A stretch of DNA of 64,000 nt from Paenibacillus sp. HWE-109 (GTDB lineage Bacteria; Bacillota; Bacilli; Paenibacillales; NBRC-103111). How positions within the stretch are numbered: position 1 is the first letter of the stretch; every line of letters starts with the position of its first letter. A model generated the notes under the pieces. That model saw only the letters and a program-made list of their open reading frames with translations, searched no databases and was not told the origin of the DNA. A program made the position numbers and the translations under genes. Positions 8,799-17,104 of this stretch are shown one piece after another. Location of the stretch: the NCBI RefSeq assembly GCF_022163125.1, contig NZ_CP091881.1, positions 186,001-250,000 of the forward strand. The letters run 5' to 3'.

Positions 8799-9617
8799 AT
8801 GGAGACGACTATCAAAAAAAGACGCAAATCAACGTTGTTTGCCATACGGGGCGATATTGATCGTAAAACGTATATCTCAGGTGTTGTGCTGATTGTGGTG
8901 TTGGTGCTGGCGTTCTGGAGTTTGCTTAGTTACGGCAATTTCGTCAATCGCACGTTTCTGCCAACACCGGATCAAGTGCTGCGTCAATTCATCATTCAAT
9001 TGCAAAACGCTGTGTTTTGGCATCATGTGGGAATTAGTATTTTCCGCGTAGGAGCAGGGTTCTTGCTTGCTTGTATTTTGGGGATTCCGCTTGGCATACT
9101 GGCGGGAACATTTCGTTTCGCCGAAGCGCTGCTAGTGCCTCCGACTGAATTTATACGCTATATGCCAGCTACGGCTTTTATTCCACTGATTATGGTGTGG
9201 GCAGGTATTGGCGAATGGGCGAAAGTAATTGTAATCTTCATAGGCTGTTTTTTCCAACTAATGCTTATGGTTGCTGATAATACGCGGTCTGTCTCGAATG
9301 ATTTGCTGCAAACTTCGTATACACTCGGGGCGAATCGCTGGCAGGCTATTGAAAAGGTGCTGATCCCAGCCCTCTTGCCGGATCTAATGAATACGATGCG
9401 CTTAATCATCGGTTGGGCGTGGACGTACCTGGTTGTCGCGGAACTGGTTGCGGCTAGCAGCGGGCTTGGCTTCTCGATTATGAAGGCTCAGCGGTTCCTC
9501 AATACCGATCTCATTTTCGTGGGGATTATCGCCATTGGCTTGCTTGGTTTACTTACGGATCGCACATTTGCCTATTGTCACCGGAGATTTTTCCCGTGGC
9601 TGGAAGGAGGGCGTTGA
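8799..9617 (+). CDS. ABC importer permease, NitT/TauA (SsuC/TauC-like) family
   Basis: Integral membrane permease of 272 residues with about six transmembrane segments. The EAA loop that docks the ATPase is recognisable around the SYTLGANRWQAIEKVLIPAL segment, and the family motif RYMPATAFIPLIMVWAGIGE is present. I chose ATG at 8799 over GTG at 8787 because AGTGAGGTG at 8785-8793 is well placed for 8799. It follows the binding protein by 19 bp and precedes the ATPase by 3 bp, so the three genes form one transcript under the riboswitch. Confidence 0.92.
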   Translation: METTIKKRRKSTLFAIRGDIDRKTYISGVVLIVVLVLAFWSLLSYGNFVNRTFLPTPDQVLRQFIIQLQNAVFWHHVGISIFRVGAGFLLACILGIPLGILAGTFRFAEALLVPPTEFIRYMPATAFIPLIMVWAGIGEWAKVIVIFIGCFFQLMLMVADNTRSVSNDLLQTSYTLGANRWQAIEKVLIPALLPDLMNTMRLIIGWAWTYLVVAELVAASSGLGFSIMKAQRFLNTDLIFVGIIAIGLLGLLTDRTFAYCHRRFFPWLEGGR

Positions 9618-9620
9618 CAA

Positions 9621-10433
9621 ATGCAGGCATTGAATCGAGAGCCGTTGAGCGAAAATGTGGCTGTGGTGAGTAAAATTAACGCCACCGATGTAACAAAAGT
9701 ATACAGCACGAAGAAGTCTCAGTTCGTTGCGTTGGATAGAGTTTCGTTCCATGTGGATGCTCATGAGTTTGTTAGCTTTGTGGGCCCATCTGGTTGTGGG
9801 AAGTCTTCCCTGCTGAGAATTGTTGCGGGTTTGGAGACGCTGACGACGGGATCGCTCAGCATTTCTGGACATGAAATTGATGGGCCTGGCGCCGATCGCG
9901 GCATGGTGTTCCAGAGCTATACGCTGTTCCCTTGGTTGTCCGTGAGGGAGAATATTGAGTTCGGACTGACGCTTAAGGGAGTGCCCTTGTTCGAAAAGCG
10001 GGCGATCTCCGATCATTTCATGGCGTTGGTCGGTTTGCATAAGTTCGCGAGATCGCTGCCGAAGGAGCTTTCGGGAGGCATGAAACAGCGTGTTGCGATT
10101 GCTCGGGCTTTGGCCAACAATCCGGAGGTGCTGCTGATGGATGAGCCGTTCGGTGCGCTTGATCCGCAGACCAAGAATGCGATGCAGGAACTGCTGCTGC
10201 GCATTTGGGAGAAGGAGAAGACGACGGTCGTCTTCATCACGCATGATATTGAGGAAGCGATCTTCCTGTCGCAGCGCGTTTATGTGATGCAGGCGCATCC
10301 AGGCACGATTCGCAAAGAAATCGTCATTCCGCAGGGGCTTCGCGAGGTTGAAGGCGTGAGGGATTCCGAAGCTTTCCTGAAGCTGAAAAAGCAGGTGATT
10401 TCGTTGATTGGGCATCAGGAGGCCGAACAATAG
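9621..10433 (+). CDS. ABC importer ATPase, NitT/TauA (SsuB/TauB-like) family
   Basis: Nucleotide-binding subunit of 270 residues. Walker A is GPSGCGKSSLLR, the signature is LSGGMKQRVAIARAL, Walker B is EVLLMDEPFGALD, and the switch histidine is in VFITHDIEEA. The Q-loop segment reads VFQSYTLFPW. ATG at 9621 follows GGAAGGAGGG. It ends the importer operon. The substrate is inferred, as for the binding protein, from the guanidine-I riboswitch. Confidence 0.93.
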   Translation: MQALNREPLSENVAVVSKINATDVTKVYSTKKSQFVALDRVSFHVDAHEFVSFVGPSGCGKSSLLRIVAGLETLTTGSLSISGHEIDGPGADRGMVFQSYTLFPWLSVRENIEFGLTLKGVPLFEKRAISDHFMALVGLHKFARSLPKELSGGMKQRVAIARALANNPEVLLMDEPFGALDPQTKNAMQELLLRIWEKEKTTVVFITHDIEEAIFLSQRVYVMQAHPGTIRKEIVIPQGLREVEGVRDSEAFLKLKKQVISLIGHQEAEQ

Positions 10434-10490
10434 GACGAGAACTGCCAAAGATGTCAACCCTGAGATCAACCAAAGAACAACCCTGAGATT

Positions 10491-10541
10491 AGCCCCGAAA
10501 AGAGCCCGAGCGGCCAAGGGCTGCTTTCGGGGCTTTTTTTT
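10491..10541 (+). terminator. Terminator of the ABC importer operon
   Basis: The outer stem AGCCCCGAAA / TTTCGGGGCT encloses a smaller G/C hairpin and is followed by eight T. It lies 57 bp past the ATPase stop codon. Just upstream, the short direct repeat ACCCTGAGAT occurs twice. Confidence 0.85.
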
Positions 10542-10565
10542 GAGCGTTGCGCAAAATGGCGATAT

Positions 10566-10594
10566 TTGACGCGTGAATTGCTTCTCGATAAAAT
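10566..10594 (+). promoter_or_regulatory. Sigma-A promoter of the LacI-family gene
   Basis: TTGACG (10566-10571), a 17-bp spacer and TAAAAT (10589-10594) lie 34 bp before the start codon. Confidence 0.65.
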
Positions 10595-10627
10595 GAATTA
10601 AAGCGTTCTAAGAATGAGGGAAGTCTG

Positions 10628-11686
10628 ATGAACAAAAGTAAACAGCCCACAATTATCGATGTGGCTTCAGAAGCCGGCGTTTCCATTGCAACGGTTTCTA
10701 ATGTGATTAACCGCCGCAAGGTTCCTATGGCACAGGAAACGATACGTAAAGTGGAGGCGGCGATTGTACGGTTAGGCTATCGGCGCAATGTTATGGCAAC
10801 GAATCTGAGTCGGCGTCGGTCCTATGAATTAGGGCTTATCATCCCGCATTTTGGCGGCTATTATGGCCGTTTTGCGGAGAGTTTGGAACAGAAGGTGCAT
10901 CGGTTCGGGTATCACTTATCCGTATTCTCAGCGGCCGGCATGGATGCTGAGATTGAACAGCGCCATCTCGAACATCTGCTGCAGCGCAGAGTGGACGGTC
11001 TCGTGAGCCACGGCTTGGCGATGAGTATGCAGTCCACGCAGCAGTTGGTTGGAGTGGGGACGCCACTCGTTATTTTTAACGGCTGGGGCTGGCCAGGTGA
11101 TATCGTGCAGTTGGCCGTGAATCTGGACTTTGCGAAGGCTTCGGTAGAAGCCGTGCAGTATTTCTTGCGAAGCGGCTGCCAATCCGTCATCTACGTCGGC
11201 AAACGCAATGGCATGGGAGCCAATGAGCAGCGAATCCAAGGCTTCCTTGCTGGACTTGGCGATTCTGCGGAAACGACGGTTCATGCGCTCCTAGACGTGG
11301 GGGAGCTGGGTATAGCGGGAACGCTGGATGAGGCGCTGCGCTTGAGCGGAGAGCGCCGACCGATCGGCATCTATACGTTCAATGATGCGCTGGCGCTGGA
11401 AATTCTGGCCTTGTGCCACGAGCGTGGCATTCGTGTGCCAGAAGATGTGCAGCTGATCGGCATGGACAATGAGCTGTATTCAAGGGCTAGTTACCCAGCG
11501 ATCACTAGCTTCGATATGCCGGTGGATCTGCAAACCAGCCTTGTTGCTGCCTTCCTGATGAAGCAGATCAGTGAGCCCTTGGACGAGGAGAGCACGGCGC
11601 TGCTGGAAGAACATCTGCCTCGTGTACAGGGCCATGAGCTGCTAATCGATTTGGACATGATCGTGCGTAAATCATCAATGGCATGA
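10628..11686 (+). CDS. LacI/GalR-family transcriptional regulator
   Basis: DNA-binding regulator of 352 residues. The N-terminal helix-turn-helix and hinge read TIIDVASEAGVSIATVSNVI and, near residue 50, LGYRRNVMATNLS. A periplasmic-binding-protein-like effector domain follows (about 65-345), with the VQLIGMDNELYSRASYPAIT segment typical of the family. ATG at 10628 follows GAGGGAAG. The gene has its own promoter and terminator. The neighbours (ABC importer and CDF exporter) do not reveal its sugar or target; being LacI-type, a carbohydrate effector is the default guess. Confidence 0.92.
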   Translation: MNKSKQPTIIDVASEAGVSIATVSNVINRRKVPMAQETIRKVEAAIVRLGYRRNVMATNLSRRRSYELGLIIPHFGGYYGRFAESLEQKVHRFGYHLSVFSAAGMDAEIEQRHLEHLLQRRVDGLVSHGLAMSMQSTQQLVGVGTPLVIFNGWGWPGDIVQLAVNLDFAKASVEAVQYFLRSGCQSVIYVGKRNGMGANEQRIQGFLAGLGDSAETTVHALLDVGELGIAGTLDEALRLSGERRPIGIYTFNDALALEILALCHERGIRVPEDVQLIGMDNELYSRASYPAITSFDMPVDLQTSLVAAFLMKQISEPLDEESTALLEEHLPRVQGHELLIDLDMIVRKSSMA

Positions 11687-11689
11687 CGA

Positions 11690-11735
11690 AAAGACCGCAA
11701 TCCTACTCTCTGGTGAGAGCGGGGGAGCGGTCTTT
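11690..11735 (+). terminator. Terminator between the convergent LacI and CDF genes
   Basis: The stem AAAGACCGC / GCGGTCTTT has an inner CTCTCtggtGAGAG hairpin. The A and T runs on both sides make it usable in both directions, and it lies within 4 bp of both stop codons. Confidence 0.85.
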
Positions 11736-11737
11736 GT

Positions 11738-12697
11738 TTACCTATAGTTGCCGTTCAGCTGCCGCTGATGACGCAAGAATTCCTTGCCGTATTCGCCATG
11801 CGGGTTAATGTCGGCGTGTTCGATTTGGATCGTGGAATGTGCGATGCCATACTTGTTTTTCAGCGTCTCATTAATCGCAAGAATGACGCAGAACGGTTGA
11901 ATGTTCGGGCTGATGAACACGTGAGCCGTTAAGGAATAGTGATCCGTGGAAACAGCCCAGAGATGCATCTCATGGACATCTTCAACGCCTTCCACTTGGC
12001 TAATCGCTGCGCGAATGTCATCGAGATTGAATTGATCCGGAACGGATTCCATCAGAATCAGGTAGGATTCCTTGATGATTTTGGCCCCGCCCGTAAAAAT
12101 AATGCCGCCAATGACCATCGAAATGAGAGGATCAAACCAGAGGTAACCGGAGTAATAAATCGCAATGGACGAAATAATGACGCCAGCAGAGCTGAGGAGA
12201 TCCCCGAAAAAGTGCCATAGCGCACTTTTGACATTCAAGTTATCCTCTTCTTTCACACTGTTATGGAGGACGAGGGTTAAGACGAGATTCACGACGAAAC
12301 CGATAGAAGCAATCACGAGCATCAGGCCCAGTTGAATCGGCTGAGGATTAATCATGCGCTGAATGCCTTCAATGAAAATACCTAGAGCAATCACACAAAG
12401 CGCTAATCCGTTCAGAAAGGAAGCGATAATCTCAAACCGCAGGAAACCGAAAGTGAACCTGGCATTGGGTTGGCGCGTAGCAAGCTGCAAGGCAATCATA
12501 CTTAGTCCCAAGGCAATCACGTCAGAGATCATATGAGCGGAATCGGACAGCAGCGCAAGTGAATTCGAAAGCACGCCGCCAATAATTTCAACAATCGTGA
12601 AAAAGGCGGTCAGTATGAGTGTGATCCACAACGTTTTTCTTGATTTACTCTGTTCTTTCACATGGTGCAGATGGTGGAAATCATATTCGATACTCAT
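11738..12697 (-). CDS. Cation diffusion facilitator (CzcD/ZnT-like metal exporter)
   Basis: Membrane antiporter of 319 residues that typically exports Zn2+, and sometimes Co2+, Cd2+ or Mn2+, in exchange for protons. The N terminus has a histidine-rich start (DFHHLHHVKE). Six transmembrane segments follow, with the paired metal-site motifs SDSAHMISDV in helix II and HFFGDLLSS in helix V. The cytoplasmic C-terminal domain (about 210-300) contains VEDVHEMHLWAVS. The HD-HD site favours zinc over manganese in this family. ATG at 12697 follows AGGAGGG. It is expressed from its own promoter, which has a perfect dyad in its spacer, suggesting metal-responsive repression. Confidence 0.93.
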   Translation of the reverse strand: MSIEYDFHHLHHVKEQSKSRKTLWITLILTAFFTIVEIIGGVLSNSLALLSDSAHMISDVIALGLSMIALQLATRQPNARFTFGFLRFEIIASFLNGLALCVIALGIFIEGIQRMINPQPIQLGLMLVIASIGFVVNLVLTLVLHNSVKEEDNLNVKSALWHFFGDLLSSAGVIISSIAIYYSGYLWFDPLISMVIGGIIFTGGAKIIKESYLILMESVPDQFNLDDIRAAISQVEGVEDVHEMHLWAVSTDHYSLTAHVFISPNIQPFCVILAINETLKNKYGIAHSTIQIEHADINPHGEYGKEFLRHQRQLNGNYR

Positions 12698-12740
12698 ATA
12701 GGTCCCTCCTTATTTATAATTATTCTAATTAAGATATAGT

Positions 12741-12769
12741 TATTATATGCCAGCGACCTCGCTGGTGCA
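12741..12769 (-). promoter_or_regulatory. CDF promoter with a dyad operator in the -35/-10 spacer
   Basis: On the minus strand, TTGCAC (12769-12764) and TATAAT (12746-12741) are 17 bp apart. The spacer is almost filled by CCAGCGA-GG-TCGCTGG (12749-12764), a perfect 7+7 inverted repeat. A repressor bound here would block polymerase directly. The regulator is not identified; no metal-sensor gene lies in the window. Confidence 0.7.
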
Positions 12770-12800
12770 ACTAAATTTCTTGTAAAAATAATGAAGATCA

Positions 12801-12826
12801 AGAAAAAGCCTGATTTCTCAGGCTTT
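12801..12826 (-). terminator. Terminator downstream of the amylase operon (minus strand)
   Basis: On the minus strand AAAGCCTGA-GAAA-TCAGGCTTT is followed by TTCTTG. It lies 330 nt past the amylase stop codon and beyond repeat R2, so a readthrough-free amylase mRNA would carry R2 in its 3' untranslated region. Confidence 0.65.
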
Positions 12827-12849
12827 CTCCAAGTGATTATTGTATACGC

Positions 12850-13146
12850 CAAGTCGCTACTCTAGCTATTCTCGCCATTTTATTCCAAAGTGTCGCTTGT
12901 AGCGAGGCTGAGGGAACTACAGTACGCTATTCTCGCCAAAGTTGACATTATCGCCAGCTTGAGGGAACTACAGTACCCTATTCTGCCGTTTGATGAGATA
13001 TTCAGCGCTTTTCGCGGATATAAGACCCTGTAGTTCCGCTAATGCTCCAGCATCTCTGCTTTTTGCCTAAATAGCGTCCTGTAGTTCACTTATTAGGATT
13101 TGTTGCTTATAAGAGGCCCATCTCTCAGGGTGGTGAAGCCGTTCTG
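12850..13146. repeat. Four-arm nested inverted repeat, copy 2 (R2)
   Basis: Second copy of the element at 2490-2755. Arms a (12910-12931) and b (12961-12982) share GAGGGAACTACAGTAC; arms c (13020-13043) and d (13069-13091) are inverted. Arm a ACGCTATT pairs with AATAGCGT in arm d. The conserved right end (CAGGGTGGTGAAGCCGTT) lies 11 bp from the stop codon of the minus-strand amylase gene. The left part (12840-12905) is more diverged. Confidence 0.8.
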
Positions 13147-13156
13147 ATCCTTGCAA

Positions 13157-14917
13157 TTACCTAGGCAGGGATCTGCGCAAAATGCGAAATCCGAACGGCT
13201 CGAGTTCCATGCTGATAAATCCATCATTGGGCTTCACGGGTTCACCGCTGAAAGCATCCTGCCAATCTTCTGTCTCTAGATCGGCAGGCTGGGCAAGAAT
13301 AGAAGTCTCCTCCGCATGGTTCATCCAGATCGTGAAGACTTCCTTCTCACTGCTGCGTTCATAAATAATTCTGCCATCCTCCGCATCCGCTCTCAAGAAA
13401 GTGAAACGGCCGAAACGGAGCACCTCATGTTCCTTGCGAAGAGCAATCAAACGCTTATAAAAATCAAATAAGTCCTTATCCTGCCTGGATTCATCCCATT
13501 CCATACACTTGCGGCAATCGGGGTCTTGTTCGCCCTTTAAGCCAATTTCGTCCCCATAGAAGATACAGGGAGTTCCGAGATAAGTGAGCAGAAACGTAAC
13601 GGCCAGCTTCAGCCGGCTTTTATTTTCTTTGAACATCGTTAAAACGCGCGGCGTATCGTGACTGCCCAGCAAATTAAACAGGACCTCATTGGTTGGTGTC
13701 GGATAGCGCATGAGAATGTGATTCATATTTTCGGCGAAAGAGAGTCCATTGGGCTGCTCCGCTTGGAAAAATGGCAGTACACGATCCGAAAATGGATAAT
13801 TCATCACGGAATCGAATTGATCTCCCAGCAACCAGCGCAGGGAATCGCTCCATGCTTCTCCAATAATATAAGCCTCCGGATTCGCGCGTTTGACGACTTT
13901 GCGAAAATCACGCCAGAAGGAATGGTCGATTTCATTCGCCACATCGAGCCGCCAACCGTCAATCTTCACTTCTTGGAGCCAGTGCTCGGCGACATCCAGC
14001 AAATATTGCTTGACCTCGGGGTTCGTGGTATTCAGCTTAGGCATGGAAGCGAAGAAGCCGAATGTTTCGTAATTGAGTGGCCCCTCCTTTTTGACTTCAA
14101 CCGGATAATCGCGTATATGGAACCAGTCCGCATACTTGGATTGCTTGCCGTTCGTCAGCACATCTCTGAAAGGCGGGAAGTCAACGCTCGAATGGTTGAA
14201 CACGGCATCCAAAACAACCTTAATCTGTTGAGCATGGCAGGCTGCGACCAATTCTTTGAGCAATGCGGTGTCTCCAAAATGAGGATCAACCTTTCTGTAA
14301 TCCACCGTATCGTACTTATGATTGCTAGGCGCTTCAAATATTGGCGTCAAATAAATAGCGGTAACGCCTAATTCCGTCAAATAATCGAGATGGTTCAGGA
14401 TCCCCTGGAAATCACCACCAAAATGAGAATCTAAGGTAGGCTGCTCTCCCCATTCAAGCACGCCTTCCGGATCGTTGCTGGTATCCCCATTGGCGAAGCG
14501 ATCCGGCATGATTTGATAAAAAATCGCTGACTTGGCCCATTCCGGAGCCTTGAAGCCGTCGATTTCGTGCATATAGGGCATTTCATAATAACCAGCAGGA
14601 GGGTGGGGCTGCTCCTCATAAATTCCTGACTCCGTCATCCAAATCGTTTCCTCTTCGGACTGCAGACGGAAAGCATAGGAGAACCGCTTCTGCGCGGGCG
14701 ACAGCTCTGTTTCCCAATAGTCAAAATAACGGTCGGTCGCGATTTTCAACATCGGATAGTCATTATGGTAGTTGTCCCAATCGTATTTATCGCCAGTGAT
14801 CGCGGTTACTTCGTTGACATCATTTTTCTTGGTTCGTACGCGAAGATGGAACGTACTGCTATCATAGGAATAGGCCCATTTGGTATGGGGCGAATGGTAT
14901 AAGCTTTCAATCTGCAT
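13157..14917 (-). CDS. GH13 alpha-glucan hydrolase, neopullulanase/cyclomaltodextrinase type
   Basis: Hydrolyses alpha-1,4 (and often alpha-1,6) links in pullulan, cyclodextrins or maltodextrins; 586 residues, the usual length for GH13 subfamily 20. An N-terminal starch-binding-like domain (about 1-125) precedes the catalytic barrel. The conserved regions are DAVFNHSS, GWRLDVANEID with nucleophile D325, IIGEAWSD with acid/base E354, and LLGSHDTPR with D421. These positions nearly equal those of the classical neopullulanase triad. There is no signal peptide, so it acts in the cytoplasm on imported oligosaccharides. ATG at 14917 follows AAGGAG. It is the last gene of a minus-strand set with the SDR and the uronate-dehydrogenase-like gene. 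Confidence 0.93.
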   Translation of the reverse strand: MQIESLYHSPHTKWAYSYDSSTFHLRVRTKKNDVNEVTAITGDKYDWDNYHNDYPMLKIATDRYFDYWETELSPAQKRFSYAFRLQSEEETIWMTESGIYEEQPHPPAGYYEMPYMHEIDGFKAPEWAKSAIFYQIMPDRFANGDTSNDPEGVLEWGEQPTLDSHFGGDFQGILNHLDYLTELGVTAIYLTPIFEAPSNHKYDTVDYRKVDPHFGDTALLKELVAACHAQQIKVVLDAVFNHSSVDFPPFRDVLTNGKQSKYADWFHIRDYPVEVKKEGPLNYETFGFFASMPKLNTTNPEVKQYLLDVAEHWLQEVKIDGWRLDVANEIDHSFWRDFRKVVKRANPEAYIIGEAWSDSLRWLLGDQFDSVMNYPFSDRVLPFFQAEQPNGLSFAENMNHILMRYPTPTNEVLFNLLGSHDTPRVLTMFKENKSRLKLAVTFLLTYLGTPCIFYGDEIGLKGEQDPDCRKCMEWDESRQDKDLFDFYKRLIALRKEHEVLRFGRFTFLRADAEDGRIIYERSSEKEVFTIWMNHAEETSILAQPADLETEDWQDAFSGEPVKPNDGFISMELEPFGFRILRRSLPR

Positions 14918-14962
14918 AGTGGGGTCTCCTTTGTCTGCGAGATGAACGCGTGCGTATGCGGT

Positions 14963-15778
14963 CTATCCATGGAGTAGGGATTCAGCGCCGTCAATGTAGA
15001 CGGGTGTTCCAGTAATATGACTGGCATGCTCGGAAGCGAGAAAGTACACTAGATTAGCAACTTGCTTGGCCGATCCGGGCTTGTGCTCCAGCGGTTGATC
15101 GCCTTCGGGATATTCGACAGGAATCGTAATTTCCTCAAGCTCCGGCCTGCGGTCTGTATTTTCGCCAATGTTAGTGTGAATGGCCCCCGGACAAATCGCG
15201 TTGACGCGAATTCGATAGCGGGCTAGTTCTAGCGCAGCCATTTTCATAAAAGCAACCTGCCCCGCCTTGGACGTACTGTAAGCACTCATTCCAAAATTAG
15301 AGAATACCCGGTTGCCATTGATTGAACTGGTAATGATGATGCTGCCTCCTTGCTGCTTAAGAGGCTCTACCGCATATTTGACACACAGGAAAGTCCCCGT
15401 CAGGTTAATATTGATCGTCGCGTTCCAGTCGTCCAGCTCCATATCCGCAATAGGCGAAAGTACGCCATTAATTCCGGCATTGGCTACCAAGACATCGAGT
15501 CGGCCCCAGTGGTCCATCACCGTCTGAATGGCTTGCTTCACTTGCTCTTCGAAGGCAATATCGGCGGGTAAAGAGATCGCTTCTCCGCCGGAAGCTGTAA
15601 TTCTGTCTACAGCCTCATCCAGTTCGCTTCCTGGGCGGTTGAGCAGGCCAACTTTGTAGCCTTTTTCAGCCAACAATAGGGCTGAAGCCAAGCCAATGCC
15701 GGATGCGGCGCCAGTGACAATGGCGACTTTTCCCGCCTCAGCGGATGGTTGTGAATGGGTTTGATCTTGAATGGTCAT
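14963..15778 (-). CDS. Short-chain dehydrogenase/reductase
   Basis: NAD(P)-dependent oxidoreductase of 271 residues in the classical SDR family. The coenzyme motif is TGAASGIGLA; NAGI is present; the catalytic residues are Ser in IITSSING and Tyr/Lys in YSTSKAG. The C terminus has the usual glycine/proline-rich substrate loop (ICPGAIHTNIGENTD). ATG at 15778 follows GAGGAGG. The gene lies 45 bp upstream of the amylase gene and 54 bp downstream of the uronate-dehydrogenase-like gene, so co-transcription is likely. The substrate is unknown; the neighbours suggest a sugar or sugar acid. Confidence 0.9.
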   Translation of the reverse strand: MTIQDQTHSQPSAEAGKVAIVTGAASGIGLASALLLAEKGYKVGLLNRPGSELDEAVDRITASGGEAISLPADIAFEEQVKQAIQTVMDHWGRLDVLVANAGINGVLSPIADMELDDWNATININLTGTFLCVKYAVEPLKQQGGSIIITSSINGNRVFSNFGMSAYSTSKAGQVAFMKMAALELARYRIRVNAICPGAIHTNIGENTDRRPELEEITIPVEYPEGDQPLEHKPGSAKQVANLVYFLASEHASHITGTPVYIDGAESLLHG

Positions 15779-15832
15779 CGTTTGAACCTCCTCAAAGTAA
15801 AACGGATTATATAGTCATTTACCCTTGCTCGC

Positions 15833-16597
15833 TTAGTTCGAATCGGGTTTGCTGTCATGAAAATGAATGTGATTCCTTTCAAAAGCATTCGCTTTTGGGT
15901 CATAGTCCACCAAAGTTTTGGTTTCCGTTAGATCGAGCCGCTTGAAGCTGTTGTCTGATATGGCATGCAGGATTGTGAAGGGACCTAGGTTCGTAGACAG
16001 AATTGTTTTGAAAATGAGATCGCACAAGTCCGCCGGATGGAGATAAGCGCTCATATCCCGGGCCGTCAGGTCCTCCTCCTCCGCAGGCGAGTCATCGAAA
16101 GCTCCTATGCGGATCGCAATGCTTTGCAAATGCTCCGCATACCCGAAATAGCAGGCCAGCGACTCAGCAAAACATTTGCTCACCCCGTACAAATTATGGG
16201 GACGCGTCGGCATATTCGCATACAGCTGCGAGTCGAGCGGGTAGCCTTCAATCGTCTGTACGCTGCTGGCCGTGAGGATGCGGCTTACGCCTTGATCTTT
16301 GGCCGCCCGGAACATGTTGAACGTTCCCTTGATGTTGTTGTCCAGGAGGGATTCGTAGAATCCCGCTTTGGGTGAAGGATCCGCAGCCAAGTGGATGACC
16401 ACGTCAATGCCTTGACAGGCTTGTTGGCAGGCCTCGACATCGGTGATGTTGAGGGCTATGTATTCGTGATCGCCGCTAGGATAGCGGGTGAGAGATGCTG
16501 TTTCGAGATCCGCGAGGCGGAGCGTGTAGCGGTCTTTGAGGTAGTCGGCCAGGACACTGCCGATCCGGCCGGCTGCTCCGGTGATTAGAATTTTCAT
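15833..16597 (-). CDS. NAD-dependent epimerase/dehydratase, resembling uronate dehydrogenase
   Basis: Rossmann-fold enzyme of 254 residues. The coenzyme motif is GAAGRIGSVLADYL, and the catalytic Tyr/Lys lie in NLYGVSKCFAESLA. The stretch around ASSVQTIEGYPLD and RPHNLYGVSKCF resembles the uronate dehydrogenases that oxidise glucuronate or galacturonate to the aldaro-lactone; this is remembered similarity, not a search result, and a generic sugar epimerase remains possible. I chose ATG at 16597 (MKILITGAAG) because AGGAGG lies just before it; the in-frame ATG at 16660 has none. It is the first gene of the minus-strand set leading to the SDR and amylase. Confidence 0.82.
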   Translation of the reverse strand: MKILITGAAGRIGSVLADYLKDRYTLRLADLETASLTRYPSGDHEYIALNITDVEACQQACQGIDVVIHLAADPSPKAGFYESLLDNNIKGTFNMFRAAKDQGVSRILTASSVQTIEGYPLDSQLYANMPTRPHNLYGVSKCFAESLACYFGYAEHLQSIAIRIGAFDDSPAEEEDLTARDMSAYLHPADLCDLIFKTILSTNLGPFTILHAISDNSFKRLDLTETKTLVDYDPKANAFERNHIHFHDSKPDSN

Positions 16598-16774
16598 GGG
16601 GAGTTCCTCCTGGGAAATGAATGGTTGGTGGTTGAGTCGTTGAATGGTTATCTTATTCATTAACCAATATGGAGAAAATAAACGCAGGTTGTGGGCGGAA
16701 TGGTAAATTTGATGGGGGATGGTGAGGGGACAGTGATAGAGAGAGTGTGACAGAGGACGGCGGCTTCGTAGGAA

Positions 16775-16975
16775 ATCAGGCTAACTGGAAAAGCTCCTGT
16801 TATTTCATCGCTTTTCTGCTGAAAGAGACCGATTACCGGGAAAAGCTCCAGCTAATTTTGATTTTTTCTGGTTATGGAGGGGGTTTTCGGCTGTTTTAAA
16901 GGGAGTTTTTCCTGCTAATTGACGATATTACGCTACTTAGGCTTGAATTTGCTGGAGGAATTCCTGTTAGTGTTA
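16775..16975. repeat. Second intergenic repeat family, copy A (CTGGAAAAGCTCC units)
   Basis: The units AACTGGAAAAGCTCCTG and GGGAAAAGCTCCAGCTAAT are followed by inverted forms (GGGAGTTTTTCCTGCTAAT, then GGAGGAATTCCTG). The same unit types recur at 30830-31020. Direct and inverted units can pair as stem-loops. No open reading frame is credible here. Confidence 0.65.
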
Positions 16976-17045
16976 GCTGGATGGGAGGGGGGACAGGATA
17001 ATGAGGTATAATACGACAGGAAATAAAGCGTTTTCTAATTTGTAA

Positions 17046-17098
17046 TATAATTGAAACATTCTTGTTATGGTTTCATAATGTTTAGGAGGTATTATAAT
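17046..17098 (+). promoter_or_regulatory. Promoter region of small RNA copy 1
   Basis: A -10 TATAAT lies at 17093-17098, conserved with copy 2 (37598-37603) in the context GAGGTATTATAATA. No -35 box is conserved at the right distance. Instead the conserved part is upstream (about 17038-17068), containing TGTAAT-N5-TGAAAC, which resembles a WalR-type direct repeat (TGTWAH-N5-TGTWAH). Activator-dependent transcription is an inference. Confidence 0.5.
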
Positions 17099-17104
17099 AA
17101 CCAA

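Noticed and set aside
13658..14371. 237-codon plus-strand frame opposite the amylase
   Set aside because: Antisense to the GH13 catalytic motifs; no domain or start signal of its own.
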